This document shows positions 25,118 through 33,957 of a stretch of DNA of 64,000 nt, in pieces. Source of the DNA: Marinilabilia rubra (GTDB lineage: Bacteria; Bacteroidota; Bacteroidia; Bacteroidales; Marinilabiliaceae); contig NZ_QEWP01000016.1 in the NCBI RefSeq assembly GCF_003121985.1, positions 36,160 through 100,159 of the forward strand. Reading direction: 5' to 3'. The notes beneath the pieces were generated by a model, which saw nothing but the letters and a program-made list of their open reading frames with translations, had not been told where the DNA came from and did no database searches. The stretch's first letter is position 1, and each line of letters begins with the position of its first letter. The position numbers were made by a program, and so were the translations under genes.

Positions 25118-26095
25118 CTATTTTTCAATTTCTTTCCATACCAGGGCACTGGCTCCAACAATAGCAGCGTCGCCAAGCTTCAGTTTGGAAGGAAGAATTT
25201 TAATTTTGTCTTTAAAAATAGGCAGCAAATGGCGATTCATACTTTCATAAGTAGGCTTAAAAATATAATCTCCGGCTGCAGTAGGTCCACCAAACAAGAA
25301 AATAGCTTCAGGTGCCAGATGGTGAACAGTATCTGCTAATCCCTGACCCAGATAATGCCCGGTTTTTTCAAATACTTCAAGAGCAATTTTGTCACCTTTC
25401 TCAGCAGCTTCATAAATCATTTTTGATGTCAGTTCTTTGAATGATTTATCAGCCAGAACACTGTCTTCTGCATTGTAATGAGCTATTAGCTCAAAAGCAG
25501 TACGTTTCATTCCGGGTGCTGAGCAATAAGCTTCAAGGTGCCCCAGTGCCCCACAGCCACAAACTCTTCCTCCGGGAATAAGGGTGGTATGCCCACACTC
25601 TCCGGCAAAGCCATCATGACCATAGACCAGATCGCCATTGACGATAACGCCGCTACCGACGCCGGTACCAAGAGTAAACATGACGAAATTTTTCATATTC
25701 TGTGCCCCGCCATAAACCATCTCACCTATAGCAGCTGCATTGGCGTCATTGGTCAATGCAATAGCATAAGATTCAGGGAAGTTCTTTTTCAGGCCTTCAA
25801 CAATATTGACAACACCTTTAAAAGACAAATTTGGAGCATATTCAATGGTACCGTTGTAATAGTTACCATTAGGGGCGCCAACTCCAATACCAAGAATATC
25901 CGTATCCTCATTCATCAGCTTAAGAGATTTAATCAACTCTTTAATCTCTCCGGAGAGGTCGGTCATATACTTGTCAAAATCGCCATGCTTTGGTGTGTCA
26001 ATTGTGCGATTAACCATAACATTACCATCCTGATCAACCGCACCAATAACAGTATTGGTACCACCAATATCAATACCTATTGCAATTTTTTTCAT
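25118..26095 (-). CDS. ROK-family glucokinase
   Basis: A 325-residue sugar kinase of the ROK family. Visible are the phosphate-binding IGIDIGGTNT (residues 6-15), the catalytic aspartate in LTNDANAAAIGE, the adenosine loop TLGTGVGSGV, and the zinc knuckle GHTTLIPGGRVCGCGALGHL followed by EAYCS. Length and motifs fit a glucokinase or a related hexose kinase acting in the cytoplasm. It follows a GluP-type sugar importer by 71 bases, so import and phosphorylation of the same hexose are coupled. Glucose is the likeliest substrate; mannose or an N-acetylated sugar cannot be excluded. Confidence 0.88.
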   Translation of the reverse strand: MKKIAIGIDIGGTNTVIGAVDQDGNVMVNRTIDTPKHGDFDKYMTDLSGEIKELIKSLKLMNEDTDILGIGVGAPNGNYYNGTIEYAPNLSFKGVVNIVEGLKKNFPESYAIALTNDANAAAIGEMVYGGAQNMKNFVMFTLGTGVGSGVIVNGDLVYGHDGFAGECGHTTLIPGGRVCGCGALGHLEAYCSAPGMKRTAFELIAHYNAEDSVLADKSFKELTSKMIYEAAEKGDKIALEVFEKTGHYLGQGLADTVHHLAPEAIFLFGGPTAAGDYIFKPTYESMNRHLLPIFKDKIKILPSKLKLGDAAIVGASALVWKEIEK

Positions 26096-26118
26096 AACAA
26101 CACTCTTTTACGTTAACA

Positions 26119-26146
26119 GAGCCGGAGGAGAAAGTCCTTCCGGCTC
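26119..26146. other. intercistronic hairpin between gluP-like and ROK genes
   Basis: Arms GAGCCGGA and TCCGGCTC lie in the 71-base gap of the transporter-kinase operon. No T run follows on the minus strand, so a terminator is unlikely; an mRNA processing or stability hairpin is more probable. Confidence 0.5.
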
Positions 26147-26166
26147 ATTATATTAAGTCACTTTTT

Positions 26167-27555
26167 TTAAGCTGTTCGAATTGCATGTCCCTTTACAGCA
26201 TAGAAGAAGATATAAAGGTAACAAATGGCCGGAACAACAAATGCCCAGGTGTAACCAACTGCATCAGCAATACCCCCCATTAATGGGGGAATAACTGCTC
26301 CACCTACAACAAGGGAGTTGATGATTCCGGATGCAGATGCCATCTCTTCTCCATCAAGGTCTTTAACCGCCAATGAGAAAATATTGGGGAACATAATTGA
26401 GTTGAAAAGACCGATTGAAATAATGGTCCACAATGCAACCTGGCCGGTAGTAAATGTGGTTATAAGGGCCAGCGAAGCTGCAACAATGGCAAAAACGCCC
26501 AAAGTACGGGCAGCTTTTCCTGATCCAATTTGCATAATGATGAAGTTTACCAATGCAACGATCATAAAGGTTAGTCCCGCGTTGAAATTCCAGGAATCGA
26601 ATGTGTAATCTGTGGCAGTCACGAAAGCACCTGAAACAAAAGCAAGACCAAGTACAAGAAGTACCATTCCATATTTCTTCGCTTTACTCTTCATATCAGA
26701 GAACATTATCGCTCCAAAGAAACGACCAATCATTGCTCCACCCCAATATATAGCAGCATAAGTAGAGGCGACTTCCGGGTCAATACCTCCGGAATTTTTG
26801 AGATAGTTTACAATAAGGCCTGCATTACCTACTTCAGCACCTACATAAGCAAATATGGCAAAGGCCCCGAGGATAACGTGGGGATAAGACCATACGCTTT
26901 TTTTCGCACCTTCTTTCTTTTCTGAAACCAAAACAGGAAGTTTAATTGCAAATAGGATAACTGCAACGGCAATTACAACAATTGCCATGGTTATAAAAGG
27001 CAGCGGTACTCTTTCAGCGGCTGCATAACCATACTCTTTTGCAGTCATCATGGTTTCACTCAAACCTCTGAAAATAGCTACTGAAATAATCCATGGTGCA
27101 ATCATTGTTGCAATGGAATTCAACGCCTGTGTCAGGTTTAATCGACTTGAAGCAGAACTTTCTGGCCCAAGAGCTGTCACATAAGGATTGGCGGCTACCT
27201 GCAGGAAAACAACTCCTGCGGCAAGTATAAAGGTTGCCACTAAAAACATCGGAAAGGATGGAATTTTTGCAGCAGGCCAAAAAATCAAACTACCAATACC
27301 CATTAACAAAAGCCCCAAAATAACGGTCCACTTGTATCCAACTCTGGCCACAAGCTTTCCGGATGGTATTGATAAAATAGGATAAGAAATAAAAAATGCG
27401 GAAGATAATAATTGGGCTCCCCACTCTGGCAAACCAAAAATCGCCTTAACCGGCGCTGTCATTGTCACAATAAACGTTGTGGCAAATCCAAAAATAAAAA
27501 AGACGGCACCGAAAACCCCCATGCCAAGTCCGTAATTACTGTTTTTCTGTTCCAT
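26167..27555 (-). CDS. FucP/GluP-type sugar:H+ symporter (MFS)
   Basis: A 462-residue MFS protein with about 12 membrane helices. FucP-branch marks are FGFATTFIV in helix 1, ANPYVTALGPESSASSRLNL and TQALNSIATMIAPWI around helices 4-5, and YVGAEVGNAGLIVNYL in helix 7. Members import glucose, galactose, fucose or N-acetylglucosamine with protons across the inner membrane. Coupling to the ROK kinase downstream favours glucose or galactose. The upstream gap 27556-27920 (365 bases) holds no gene, only a terminator and an inverted repeat. Confidence 0.87.
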   Translation of the reverse strand: MEQKNSNYGLGMGVFGAVFFIFGFATTFIVTMTAPVKAIFGLPEWGAQLLSSAFFISYPILSIPSGKLVARVGYKWTVILGLLLMGIGSLIFWPAAKIPSFPMFLVATFILAAGVVFLQVAANPYVTALGPESSASSRLNLTQALNSIATMIAPWIISVAIFRGLSETMMTAKEYGYAAAERVPLPFITMAIVVIAVAVILFAIKLPVLVSEKKEGAKKSVWSYPHVILGAFAIFAYVGAEVGNAGLIVNYLKNSGGIDPEVASTYAAIYWGGAMIGRFFGAIMFSDMKSKAKKYGMVLLVLGLAFVSGAFVTATDYTFDSWNFNAGLTFMIVALVNFIIMQIGSGKAARTLGVFAIVAASLALITTFTTGQVALWTIISIGLFNSIMFPNIFSLAVKDLDGEEMASASGIINSLVVGGAVIPPLMGGIADAVGYTWAFVVPAICYLYIFFYAVKGHAIRTA

Positions 27556-27777
27556 AGAATAAGTCGTTTAAGTTGTGTGTGATCTAATCGAATGCAATAA
27601 TACCGCAAATTTGCTTTTTTTACAAAACTTAACAGCACTAAATTACCCATATGTTCCATTAATTTATTGCAAAAGTATTTCATTCTTTTGAAAAAAATTA
27701 CATTTCACACCTCAATCATCTGTGAATTAATCACATTCGACTTTCTATTTAAAAAACTCTATTTCCCGCACAAAAAA

Positions 27778-27801
27778 AGGGTTACCGTGAAAAGCAACCC
27801 T
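27778..27801 (-). terminator. terminator after the NigD-like gene
   Basis: Arms AGGGTT and AACCCT around a 12-base loop, followed on the minus strand by a run of Ts (TTTTTTTG). It lies about 120 bases downstream of the NigD-like gene, beyond the inverted repeat at 27807-27895. Confidence 0.6.
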
Positions 27802-27806
27802 GAAAT

Positions 27807-27895
27807 AAGAAACTGTTTAAGTTTTAAATTGGAAGTCGCTTTTAGTTTTCATGACAAAAAAATCAACTCCAAACTCAAAATTTAAACAGTCTCTT
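27807..27895. repeat. long imperfect inverted repeat, MITE-like
   Basis: AAGAAACTGTTTAAG at the left end is inverted as TTTAAACAGTCTCTT at the right end, and complementarity continues inward with mismatches to a centre near 27851. The whole 89 bases can fold as one hairpin. The size and end symmetry suggest a small non-autonomous element, or a composite terminator of the NigD-like gene. Confidence 0.5.
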
Positions 27896-27920
27896 AAAAA
27901 ATGGAAACCCAGATTAAATA

Positions 27921-28607
27921 TTATTCTGTAGTCCCATATTTATAATCTACTTCGATTTCAGAAAATGGGGCAGCATAAAAACCCTGATTCGGAAATTTAA
28001 GATTTAAAGAATCTTCCCCTTCTACTTGCAAGCTTTCAAGATAGAAACTCATTAAACCACGATAGCGGGAAAGTGCATCATCCCCTCTTGCATCATGCCT
28101 GATTTGCAAGTTCACTTCATTAGGACTATCAGGTTGCTCCAAAGGATCTTTCACTAAATTAAAGTAGTGTACTTCATCGGTTCCATAAAAAGAAAAATCA
28201 ATATTCAGAAATCCACCGGAAACCCATACATCATTGATAGAAAGCTGATCTGTGCCAATGGTATCACGATTTTCTTCATTCAATTCAATAATCTCCTTCA
28301 GTACCACGTCCTGGATACTATAAACATCTACCAAATAATCATATGAATCACCCTCTTCTCCGCGCTCATTCACAGAGTACTTGACCATAACCCTTGTATC
28401 CGCCTCAAATTCATAATTTTCAGGAAAAGTGGCAAACTCCAGAGTAAGTTCGGAATCCGTGACCACCTGCATTTGATCGGCATCACCCACTTTGGTCATT
28501 CCCAGTTCGAAATATTGGACCGGTGTGGTATCATTGTCATCGTCAAGACAGCCGGTAAAAAACAACCCCAAAGCGCCAATAATCAGCGCAAAAAACATTC
28601 TTCTCAT
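27921..28607 (-). CDS. NigD-like lipoprotein
   Basis: A 228-residue lipoprotein with signal and lipobox FFTGC (cysteine near 20) followed by an acidic DDDNDTT linker, typical for surface-exposed lipoproteins of Bacteroidota. The remainder matches the NigD pattern: an N-terminal OB-like beta-domain (MVKYSVNERGEEGDSYDYLV) and a C-terminal domain with GGFLNIDFSFYGTDEVHYFNL and a late LRF-like strand. NigD-like proteins are widespread in Bacteroidota and have no firm function. The two FKBP-type lipoproteins next to it on the same strand point to envelope work, but the gaps (about 140 bases) argue against one tight operon. Confidence 0.75.
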   Translation of the reverse strand: MRRMFFALIIGALGLFFTGCLDDDNDTTPVQYFELGMTKVGDADQMQVVTDSELTLEFATFPENYEFEADTRVMVKYSVNERGEEGDSYDYLVDVYSIQDVVLKEIIELNEENRDTIGTDQLSINDVWVSGGFLNIDFSFYGTDEVHYFNLVKDPLEQPDSPNEVNLQIRHDARGDDALSRYRGLMSFYLESLQVEGEDSLNLKFPNQGFYAAPFSEIEVDYKYGTTE

Positions 28608-28748
28608 AATTCTTTTCTCCCAAAATAATTAAACAATAAAACTTAGCTATTTTCAGCAAAACAGCTTTGATAAAATTCAAGAACCATTTGCCGTTTAATC
28701 TTTAGATGAAAAAGAAAAATTTTGGTTGCGTTGGAATAGTAAAAAAAA

Positions 28749-29288
28749 TTATTTCTCCAGGTAGGTAACCTCAAGATCAACTACCCATGGTGTATAATCA
28801 TAATTACCCGTCCACAATCTGGAGGAAATAAATGCTCTGGCCTTTGACCCATAAGTCATATTTTTTATTGCCTCATCAACTCCCGGATATATATTATTGT
28901 AAATATCAGGATTGCCGGCGATATAAATTTTAGGACTGGGGTCTCCATAATTATTATAACTTTCAAATAGAAAAGGCACCCCCAGGCTGTCTCGGACAAT
29001 TTCATAGTAAATACATCGAAATCCCACTTTCTTCCCCACTTTCACAGAATCCCCGGTTCCTTCCTGAGTCTCAAAAAAGGCGAACCCATTGGTTCTCAAA
29101 TCGTCAATAGAATCTCCAAGCTGTGCCAGACTATCTTTTTCTTCATTGAAGTATTCTTCCATAAGCGCTTGCTCTTCCTGTAACAATTCCTTAGTATTGA
29201 TACGATAGCCTTCATCACAGGCATTAATCATTACACTTCCGGCAAGGACCGCAAGAATCAGCAGTATGTTAATCGAAATATTTTTCAT
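28749..29288 (-). CDS. FKBP-like lipoprotein (DUF4827-like)
   Basis: About 179 residues from the ATG at 29288, which gives a clean lipoprotein signal (ILLILAVLAGSVMINAC); the upstream ATG at 29312 would add 8 residues before it. The C-terminal part looks like a divergent FKBP fold (VKVGKKVGFRCIYYEI ... SKARAFISSRLWTG ... VVDLEVTYLEK), but the proline-isomerase active-site aromatics are mostly replaced, so catalysis is doubtful. A helical stretch at residues 30-60 precedes it. It neighbours a second, more regular FKBP lipoprotein, an arrangement like the gliding-associated GldI set. Confidence 0.65.
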   Translation of the reverse strand: MKNISINILLILAVLAGSVMINACDEGYRINTKELLQEEQALMEEYFNEEKDSLAQLGDSIDDLRTNGFAFFETQEGTGDSVKVGKKVGFRCIYYEIVRDSLGVPFLFESYNNYGDPSPKIYIAGNPDIYNNIYPGVDEAIKNMTYGSKARAFISSRLWTGNYDYTPWVVDLEVTYLEK

Positions 29289-29399
29289 TGATAAAATTAT
29301 TTTATGAACCAATAATAGGTGGAAATTGTCTGTTTGTATTTAAAAAGCTACAAAATAAATTAATTTTACCGGTGTGCACAACACCGCATGTCAGATTAA

Positions 29400-29945
29400 T
29401 CAATTGTTTTTCACATCAAGAACTGTCACTTCATAAAGGATAATTGCCCGTGAGGGTATTTGATCATCATCACCAATAAGCCCGTGAGCAAGATGAGGAG
29501 GCATTATAAAACGTGCTTTTGCCCCGGGTTTCAACAATAAAACACCCTCTTCCAATCCTGATTCAACACCTCCCTGCCCTACCAAAAACTCTTTGGGACC
29601 CGATTCATCGGATGAATAACAAACCGTTCCATCCAGCAGTTTTATCTCATAATCGAGGGTAACAACCTGTCCTTTCTTTACCTTATCTCCTTCACCTTCT
29701 GCTTCAATGCCATACCATAGCCCGGTACCGGTAGTTTCCATTTCAAGATTATGCTCTTTTACATATTGCTCTATTTTTTTCTGCTCCCGCTCTACCAATG
29801 AACGATTAATCTTAATATAGGTCTCCAGGGGAATCTGCCCCTGATTTTCTTTTTTCCCATCACGATTTTGTGAACCTGAGCAACTGGACATCGCGGTCAT
29901 CAGAACCAGTAATATTACTTTGGGCAACGTTGAATAAATATTCAT
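29400..29945 (-). CDS. FKBP-type peptidyl-prolyl isomerase lipoprotein, GldI-like
   Basis: A 181-residue lipoprotein (lipobox MSSCS, cysteine near 22) with an N-terminal helical linker and a C-terminal FKBP domain (residues 75-178): GQVVTLDYEIKLLDGTVCYS, GVESGLEEGVLLLKPGAKAR, FIMPPHLAHG, YEVTVLDV. This is the layout of periplasmic FKBPs such as GldI, which help fold outer-membrane or gliding proteins. It overlaps the upstream phosphoesterase gene by 4 bases (ATGA), so the two are co-translated, a frequent pairing in this phylum. Confidence 0.82.
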   Translation of the reverse strand: MNIYSTLPKVILLVLMTAMSSCSGSQNRDGKKENQGQIPLETYIKINRSLVEREQKKIEQYVKEHNLEMETTGTGLWYGIEAEGEGDKVKKGQVVTLDYEIKLLDGTVCYSSDESGPKEFLVGQGGVESGLEEGVLLLKPGAKARFIMPPHLAHGLIGDDDQIPSRAIILYEVTVLDVKNN

Positions 29946-30973
29946 GACTCCCGGATTTGGTTAATAAAATCAGGCAATGTTTTTTTGAAGTGTTCTATTG
30001 CCCCTCTCAGTGTTCCATTCCATTCTCCCCCGGCAGCTTTGGCATGTCCGCCTCCCGAAAAGTACTTCTCTGAATACAGGTTAACGGGAGTATTATCTCT
30101 GGAGCGAAATGAAACTTTCACAAACTTTTCTCTTTCCTTTTCGGTAAACATTGCTGAAATCTCCACTCCTTTAATACCTAAAGGATAATTAACAAATCCT
30201 TCCGTATCGCCAGGCTTGTAATTATGATTGTCCAAATCATCCTTTGAAATAGCAATATAAGCTGCCTCTAAATCATTCATCAATTCCATTTTATTACAAA
30301 GAACGTGCCCAAGCAAACGCATCCTTGTTAAAGAATTACTCTGAAATAATTGTTTGTGGATTTTGTCCTTGTCAATACCTTTGCCTACCAGTTCCCCCAC
30401 AACCATATAGGTTCTGGGATGGGATGAATTATAACTTAAAGATCCCGTATCAGTAATAATACCTGAATAAAAACTTTCGGCTGAAAACTCATCAACATTA
30501 TCCTGCCAGTTCAAGCTTTTGATAATATGATATGAAAGTTCACAAGTGGATGAAACCCCGATTTCTGAAAAAATTAAATCAGCCACACCCCACACTGGAT
30601 CGGGATGATGATCAATAAGCACCCTGGTAGTATTCAGGGTACTAACAATGTCGGCCAAACTACCACATCTTTGGAGATTGTTAAAATCCATTAGAAACAG
30701 CAAGTCAGAATGTTTCAGAGCCTCCTTCGATTTTTGAGGGTCATTTTCATGAACCACAATTTCATTGGCTCCTTTCATCCATTGCAAATTATCCGGTACT
30801 GCATCCGGAACCACAACCGTGGCATTCAGACCTTTATTTTTGAAGAGATTCCACCATCCAAGGATGCTTCCTATTGCATCCCCATCAGAATTTTTATGGG
30901 GAATCAAAACAATGGATTCCGATTTTAAAATAAGCTCTCCCAACCGGGATATCTGCGATTCATTAAATATCAT
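29942..30973 (-). CDS. DHH-family phosphoesterase, NrnA-like
   Basis: A 343-residue two-domain DHH/DHHA1 enzyme. The metal motifs are HKNSDGDAIGS (residues 26-36), MDFNN (95-99) and DHHPDP (121-126), and the DHHA1 substrate motif GGGHAKAAGG lies near the C-terminus. NrnA degrades short oligoribonucleotides and pAp; related members cleave cyclic dinucleotide products. No membrane or GGDEF domain is present, so it is NrnA-like and not GdpP. It is cytoplasmic and overlaps the FKBP lipoprotein gene. Confidence 0.87.
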   Translation of the reverse strand: MIFNESQISRLGELILKSESIVLIPHKNSDGDAIGSILGWWNLFKNKGLNATVVVPDAVPDNLQWMKGANEIVVHENDPQKSKEALKHSDLLFLMDFNNLQRCGSLADIVSTLNTTRVLIDHHPDPVWGVADLIFSEIGVSSTCELSYHIIKSLNWQDNVDEFSAESFYSGIITDTGSLSYNSSHPRTYMVVGELVGKGIDKDKIHKQLFQSNSLTRMRLLGHVLCNKMELMNDLEAAYIAISKDDLDNHNYKPGDTEGFVNYPLGIKGVEISAMFTEKEREKFVKVSFRSRDNTPVNLYSEKYFSGGGHAKAAGGEWNGTLRGAIEHFKKTLPDFINQIRES

Positions 30974-31180
30974 TGGCTCTTTTTCTAAAAAGGCAAAGGT
31001 AATAAATTACCCTCCCTAAGGAAAAATTCTTATTTTTAATAACGTATCCTGACCTTTATGTAATCATAGGCGACATTGAGTTTTTATAATACTTCGTCTG
31101 GATTTCATAAGAGTCTGAAAATTATTTGCTTGAAGTAACCAATCATCTATTATTTTTTAAATCAGATTAAAAATAGTTTT

Positions 31181-31609
31181 ATGGAAAAAGGAAAAATCAC
31201 CCTCACAATGATTAAACCAACTGCCGTTAAAGAACACCATGTTGGTGATATTCTTGCACATATTGAACATGCAGGCTTCAAAATCATAGGACTTAAAATG
31301 ACTCAAATGCCCAAAGAAAAGGCAATGGTTTTTTACGAAGTTCATAAAGACAAATTCTTTTTTGATGAACTTGTCAACTTCATGAAATCCGGTCCTGTAG
31401 TAGTAGCTATTTTGGAAAAAGAAAATGCTGTAAAGGATTTCCGGGAATTAATAGGTTCAACGGATCCGGCTGAAGCAGAAGAAGGCACTATAAGGAAACT
31501 TTTTGCTAAAGACAAAACCCACAATGCCATTCATGGCTCTGATAGCGATGAAAATGCCGTTAAAGAAGCCTGGTTTTTCTTTAGTGAAATGGATCAATTC
31601 AGGTATTAA
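31181..31609 (+). CDS. ndk: nucleoside diphosphate kinase
   Basis: A 142-residue NDP kinase that moves the gamma phosphate between nucleotides to balance NTP pools. The phospho-histidine motif NAIHGSDS (about 115-122), KPTAVKEHHVGDI at the start, and FMKSGPVVV are intact. Length fits the family. It stands alone on the plus strand, divergent from nrnA-like and convergent with a TPR gene. Confidence 0.95.
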   Translation: MEKGKITLTMIKPTAVKEHHVGDILAHIEHAGFKIIGLKMTQMPKEKAMVFYEVHKDKFFFDELVNFMKSGPVVVAILEKENAVKDFRELIGSTDPAEAEEGTIRKLFAKDKTHNAIHGSDSDENAVKEAWFFFSEMDQFRY

Positions 31610-31750
31610 TGGCTCAAACACACCTAAATTGGCTATTTATCCTACTTAAGGCAAAAAATGATTTTTAAACCAGGGAAGGCATTTATGCAGAAAACAGAAA
31701 TCTGAGACATAAAGCCTTTAGGCCAACATAGAAGCTTTGTACAAAAAAAA

Positions 31751-31777
31751 ACTGCTTCACAACGATTTGGAAGCAGT
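31751..31777. terminator. bidirectional terminator between ndk and the TPR gene
   Basis: Arms ACTGCTTC and GAAGCAGT with A-rich and T-rich flanks, midway between the convergent genes. Confidence 0.75.
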
Positions 31778-31804
31778 CTTTCTTAGAGTTTTGTATTCTA
31801 AAGA

Positions 31805-32452
31805 TTAATTTCCGGCTAAGCGCTTATTAATCTCTTCGATGGTAGCTTTAGCATTGCTGTTGTCCGGATCATACTTCAATGCTTTTTCAAACCAGGGCTT
31901 AGCTTTTTTGAAAGCTTCATTTGCTTTGGCATTGATCTCATCATACTGCGATGGGTCAGCATTTTGGGCCGAAGCCAAAATTTGAGAAGCCTCATTGTAA
32001 GGTTCTGATCCCTTTTTTAGATAGTAAGTGACAAGCATTTTCTTCATATGGCCAACATACTTACTTGAGCTGTACTCTTCAATGGCATCACCCAGGAATG
32101 CTTCCATTTCCTCTTCTTTGTCCTGCTTTTTCAGGGAATAAGCGATATAGTAAGTTGCAATATCACCACGGAAACCCTGTTCTTTTGACATTTTGTAATA
32201 CTTGATAGCTTTGTCATAGTTTTCGATACGACGGGCACAAGTAGCCATATTGTATACCAATGCATCTTCAACAGGCTCTTCTTCACTCCAATTTGCCAAC
32301 GCCTCTTCATAAAGTTCAAGGGCTTTTTGATAATCTTTGCTTCTCAAAGCTTCATTTCCCTCGTTCTTATAATCGGCAGCTGATTTATCCTGGGCAAAAA
32401 CACTACCCGCCAGCGCAAACAACACAAAACTAACTGTCAATAAATACTTCAT
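31805..32452 (-). CDS. periplasmic TPR protein
   Basis: A 215-residue protein with a cleavable signal peptide (LAGSVFAQ) and TPR repeats: AADYKNEGNEALRSKDYQKA, LVYNMATCARRIENYDKAIK, DIATYYIAYSLKKQDKEEE and a last pair near AKPWFEKALKYDPDNSNAKA. No enzyme domain. Such proteins scaffold envelope complexes; the partner here is unknown. Confidence 0.8.
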   Translation of the reverse strand: MKYLLTVSFVLFALAGSVFAQDKSAADYKNEGNEALRSKDYQKALELYEEALANWSEEEPVEDALVYNMATCARRIENYDKAIKYYKMSKEQGFRGDIATYYIAYSLKKQDKEEEMEAFLGDAIEEYSSSKYVGHMKKMLVTYYLKKGSEPYNEASQILASAQNADPSQYDEINAKANEAFKKAKPWFEKALKYDPDNSNAKATIEEINKRLAGN

Positions 32453-32577
32453 AACGCGATCAAATTAAATGTTTGGTTATTCTAATTTCTTTTTATGGCT
32501 GTAAAAATAGCCCTTTTGATAAAACTAAGAAACAAAAAACAGGCCAAACCTTAAAATTCTTTAAATTTATATTGTTT

Positions 32578-33879
32578 TTACAATTGTAAAAGATATTCCT
32601 TCAAAGAATTATAGGAATTACCCATGGATTCTTTGGTTTTGGCTGAATCAAAATTCGCCTGAAAATCCTGCTTTAGTTTTTGGGCTACGCCCGGTAAAAC
32701 GTCTTCCACGATCTCGATAAACTTTATTGGATGAGCTGTAGACACAAAGAAACCATGCTCTTCGCCCCACAATTCACGTTTCAATCCAAGGTATCCGGCA
32801 GCTGAATGTGGATCTAATAAATAATTAAAATCGTTGTAAACTGATTTTATGGTCTCTCTTATTTCATCATCCGTAACAACATTGGCAGAGAGTAATTTTT
32901 TCAATTCCTCAAGATTGTTTTGAAACAATGCATACATGCGGGGAAAGTTACTTGGATCTCCCACATCCATTGCATTGGCGAGGGTTACAATCGTTTGTCT
33001 GGGATCATAATCACCAGACTCCAGAAACCTGGGAACTACGTCATTTGCATTGGTAGCTGCAACAAAACGCTTCACACGCAACCCCATTCTGTTGGCCATA
33101 ATAGCGGCCGTTATATTACCAAAATTACCACTGGGCACGCAAACAACCGGTGCTGTTCCGTTATTTTGTTGCATTGATCGGGCAACCCCCTGAAAATAAT
33201 AAACCATCTGTGGAAGCAAGCGTCCTAAATTAATGGAGTTCGCTGATGTTATAGAAACCTGTTCCCGAAGTGATCTGTCATTAAATGCCTGTTTCACTAA
33301 CCGCTGACAATCATCAAAAGCTCCCTCAATTGCAATGGCATGTATATTATGTCCCAAAGTGGTCATTTGATTCTCCTGATAAGGACTGATTTTACCTTCA
33401 GGATAAAGCACCACAACTTCAATTCCGGGAACTTTGTGAAACCCGTGAGCAACTGCTCCACCTGTATCTCCTGAGGTAGCAGTCAAGACAACCATTTTAT
33501 CATTTTCTACCGGATGCAAATGACTCATTAACCGGGAAAGAAACCGGGCACCTACATCTTTAAATGCTTGAGTTGGCCCGTGGAATAGTTCCAGTACATT
33601 GATTTTATCATGAACACTGACAAGCGGAATCGGAAAAGAAAAAGTTTCCTGAACCATCTTTGTAAGAACAGTATCATCGAGATTTTCATGAACATAGGGC
33701 CGCAAAACTGAAAAAGCCATTTCGGGCAATGTCAATTCAGGCAAGGCTGACAAAAAATCTTCCTGTAAACGAGGAATTTCCACAGGCATAAAGAGACTGC
33801 CATCATCTGCCAAGCCTTTAAATACGCCCTCGGGCAACGAAACAACCTGTTCTTCCTGACCTAAACTTTTATATTGCAT
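32578..33879 (-). CDS. thrC: threonine synthase
   Basis: A 433-residue PLP enzyme that turns O-phosphohomoserine into threonine. The PLP lysine is in GPTQAFKDVGARF (about residue 107); TATSGDTGGAVAHGF and CVPSGNFGNITA are the substrate and phosphate loops. Length fits class II ThrC. It follows, by 78 bases, a PGAM-like gene of the proposed homoserine kinase family, giving the last two steps of threonine synthesis in one unit. Confidence 0.95.
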   Translation of the reverse strand: MQYKSLGQEEQVVSLPEGVFKGLADDGSLFMPVEIPRLQEDFLSALPELTLPEMAFSVLRPYVHENLDDTVLTKMVQETFSFPIPLVSVHDKINVLELFHGPTQAFKDVGARFLSRLMSHLHPVENDKMVVLTATSGDTGGAVAHGFHKVPGIEVVVLYPEGKISPYQENQMTTLGHNIHAIAIEGAFDDCQRLVKQAFNDRSLREQVSITSANSINLGRLLPQMVYYFQGVARSMQQNNGTAPVVCVPSGNFGNITAAIMANRMGLRVKRFVAATNANDVVPRFLESGDYDPRQTIVTLANAMDVGDPSNFPRMYALFQNNLEELKKLLSANVVTDDEIRETIKSVYNDFNYLLDPHSAAGYLGLKRELWGEEHGFFVSTAHPIKFIEIVEDVLPGVAQKLKQDFQANFDSAKTKESMGNSYNSLKEYLLQL

Positions 33880-33957
33880 AATTTGTAATTATTTCCTTTT
33901 TAAAGCAAAAAGATGATTTTCACATAGCCTCTTTTCTGAAAACCTCACCCAATTGAG

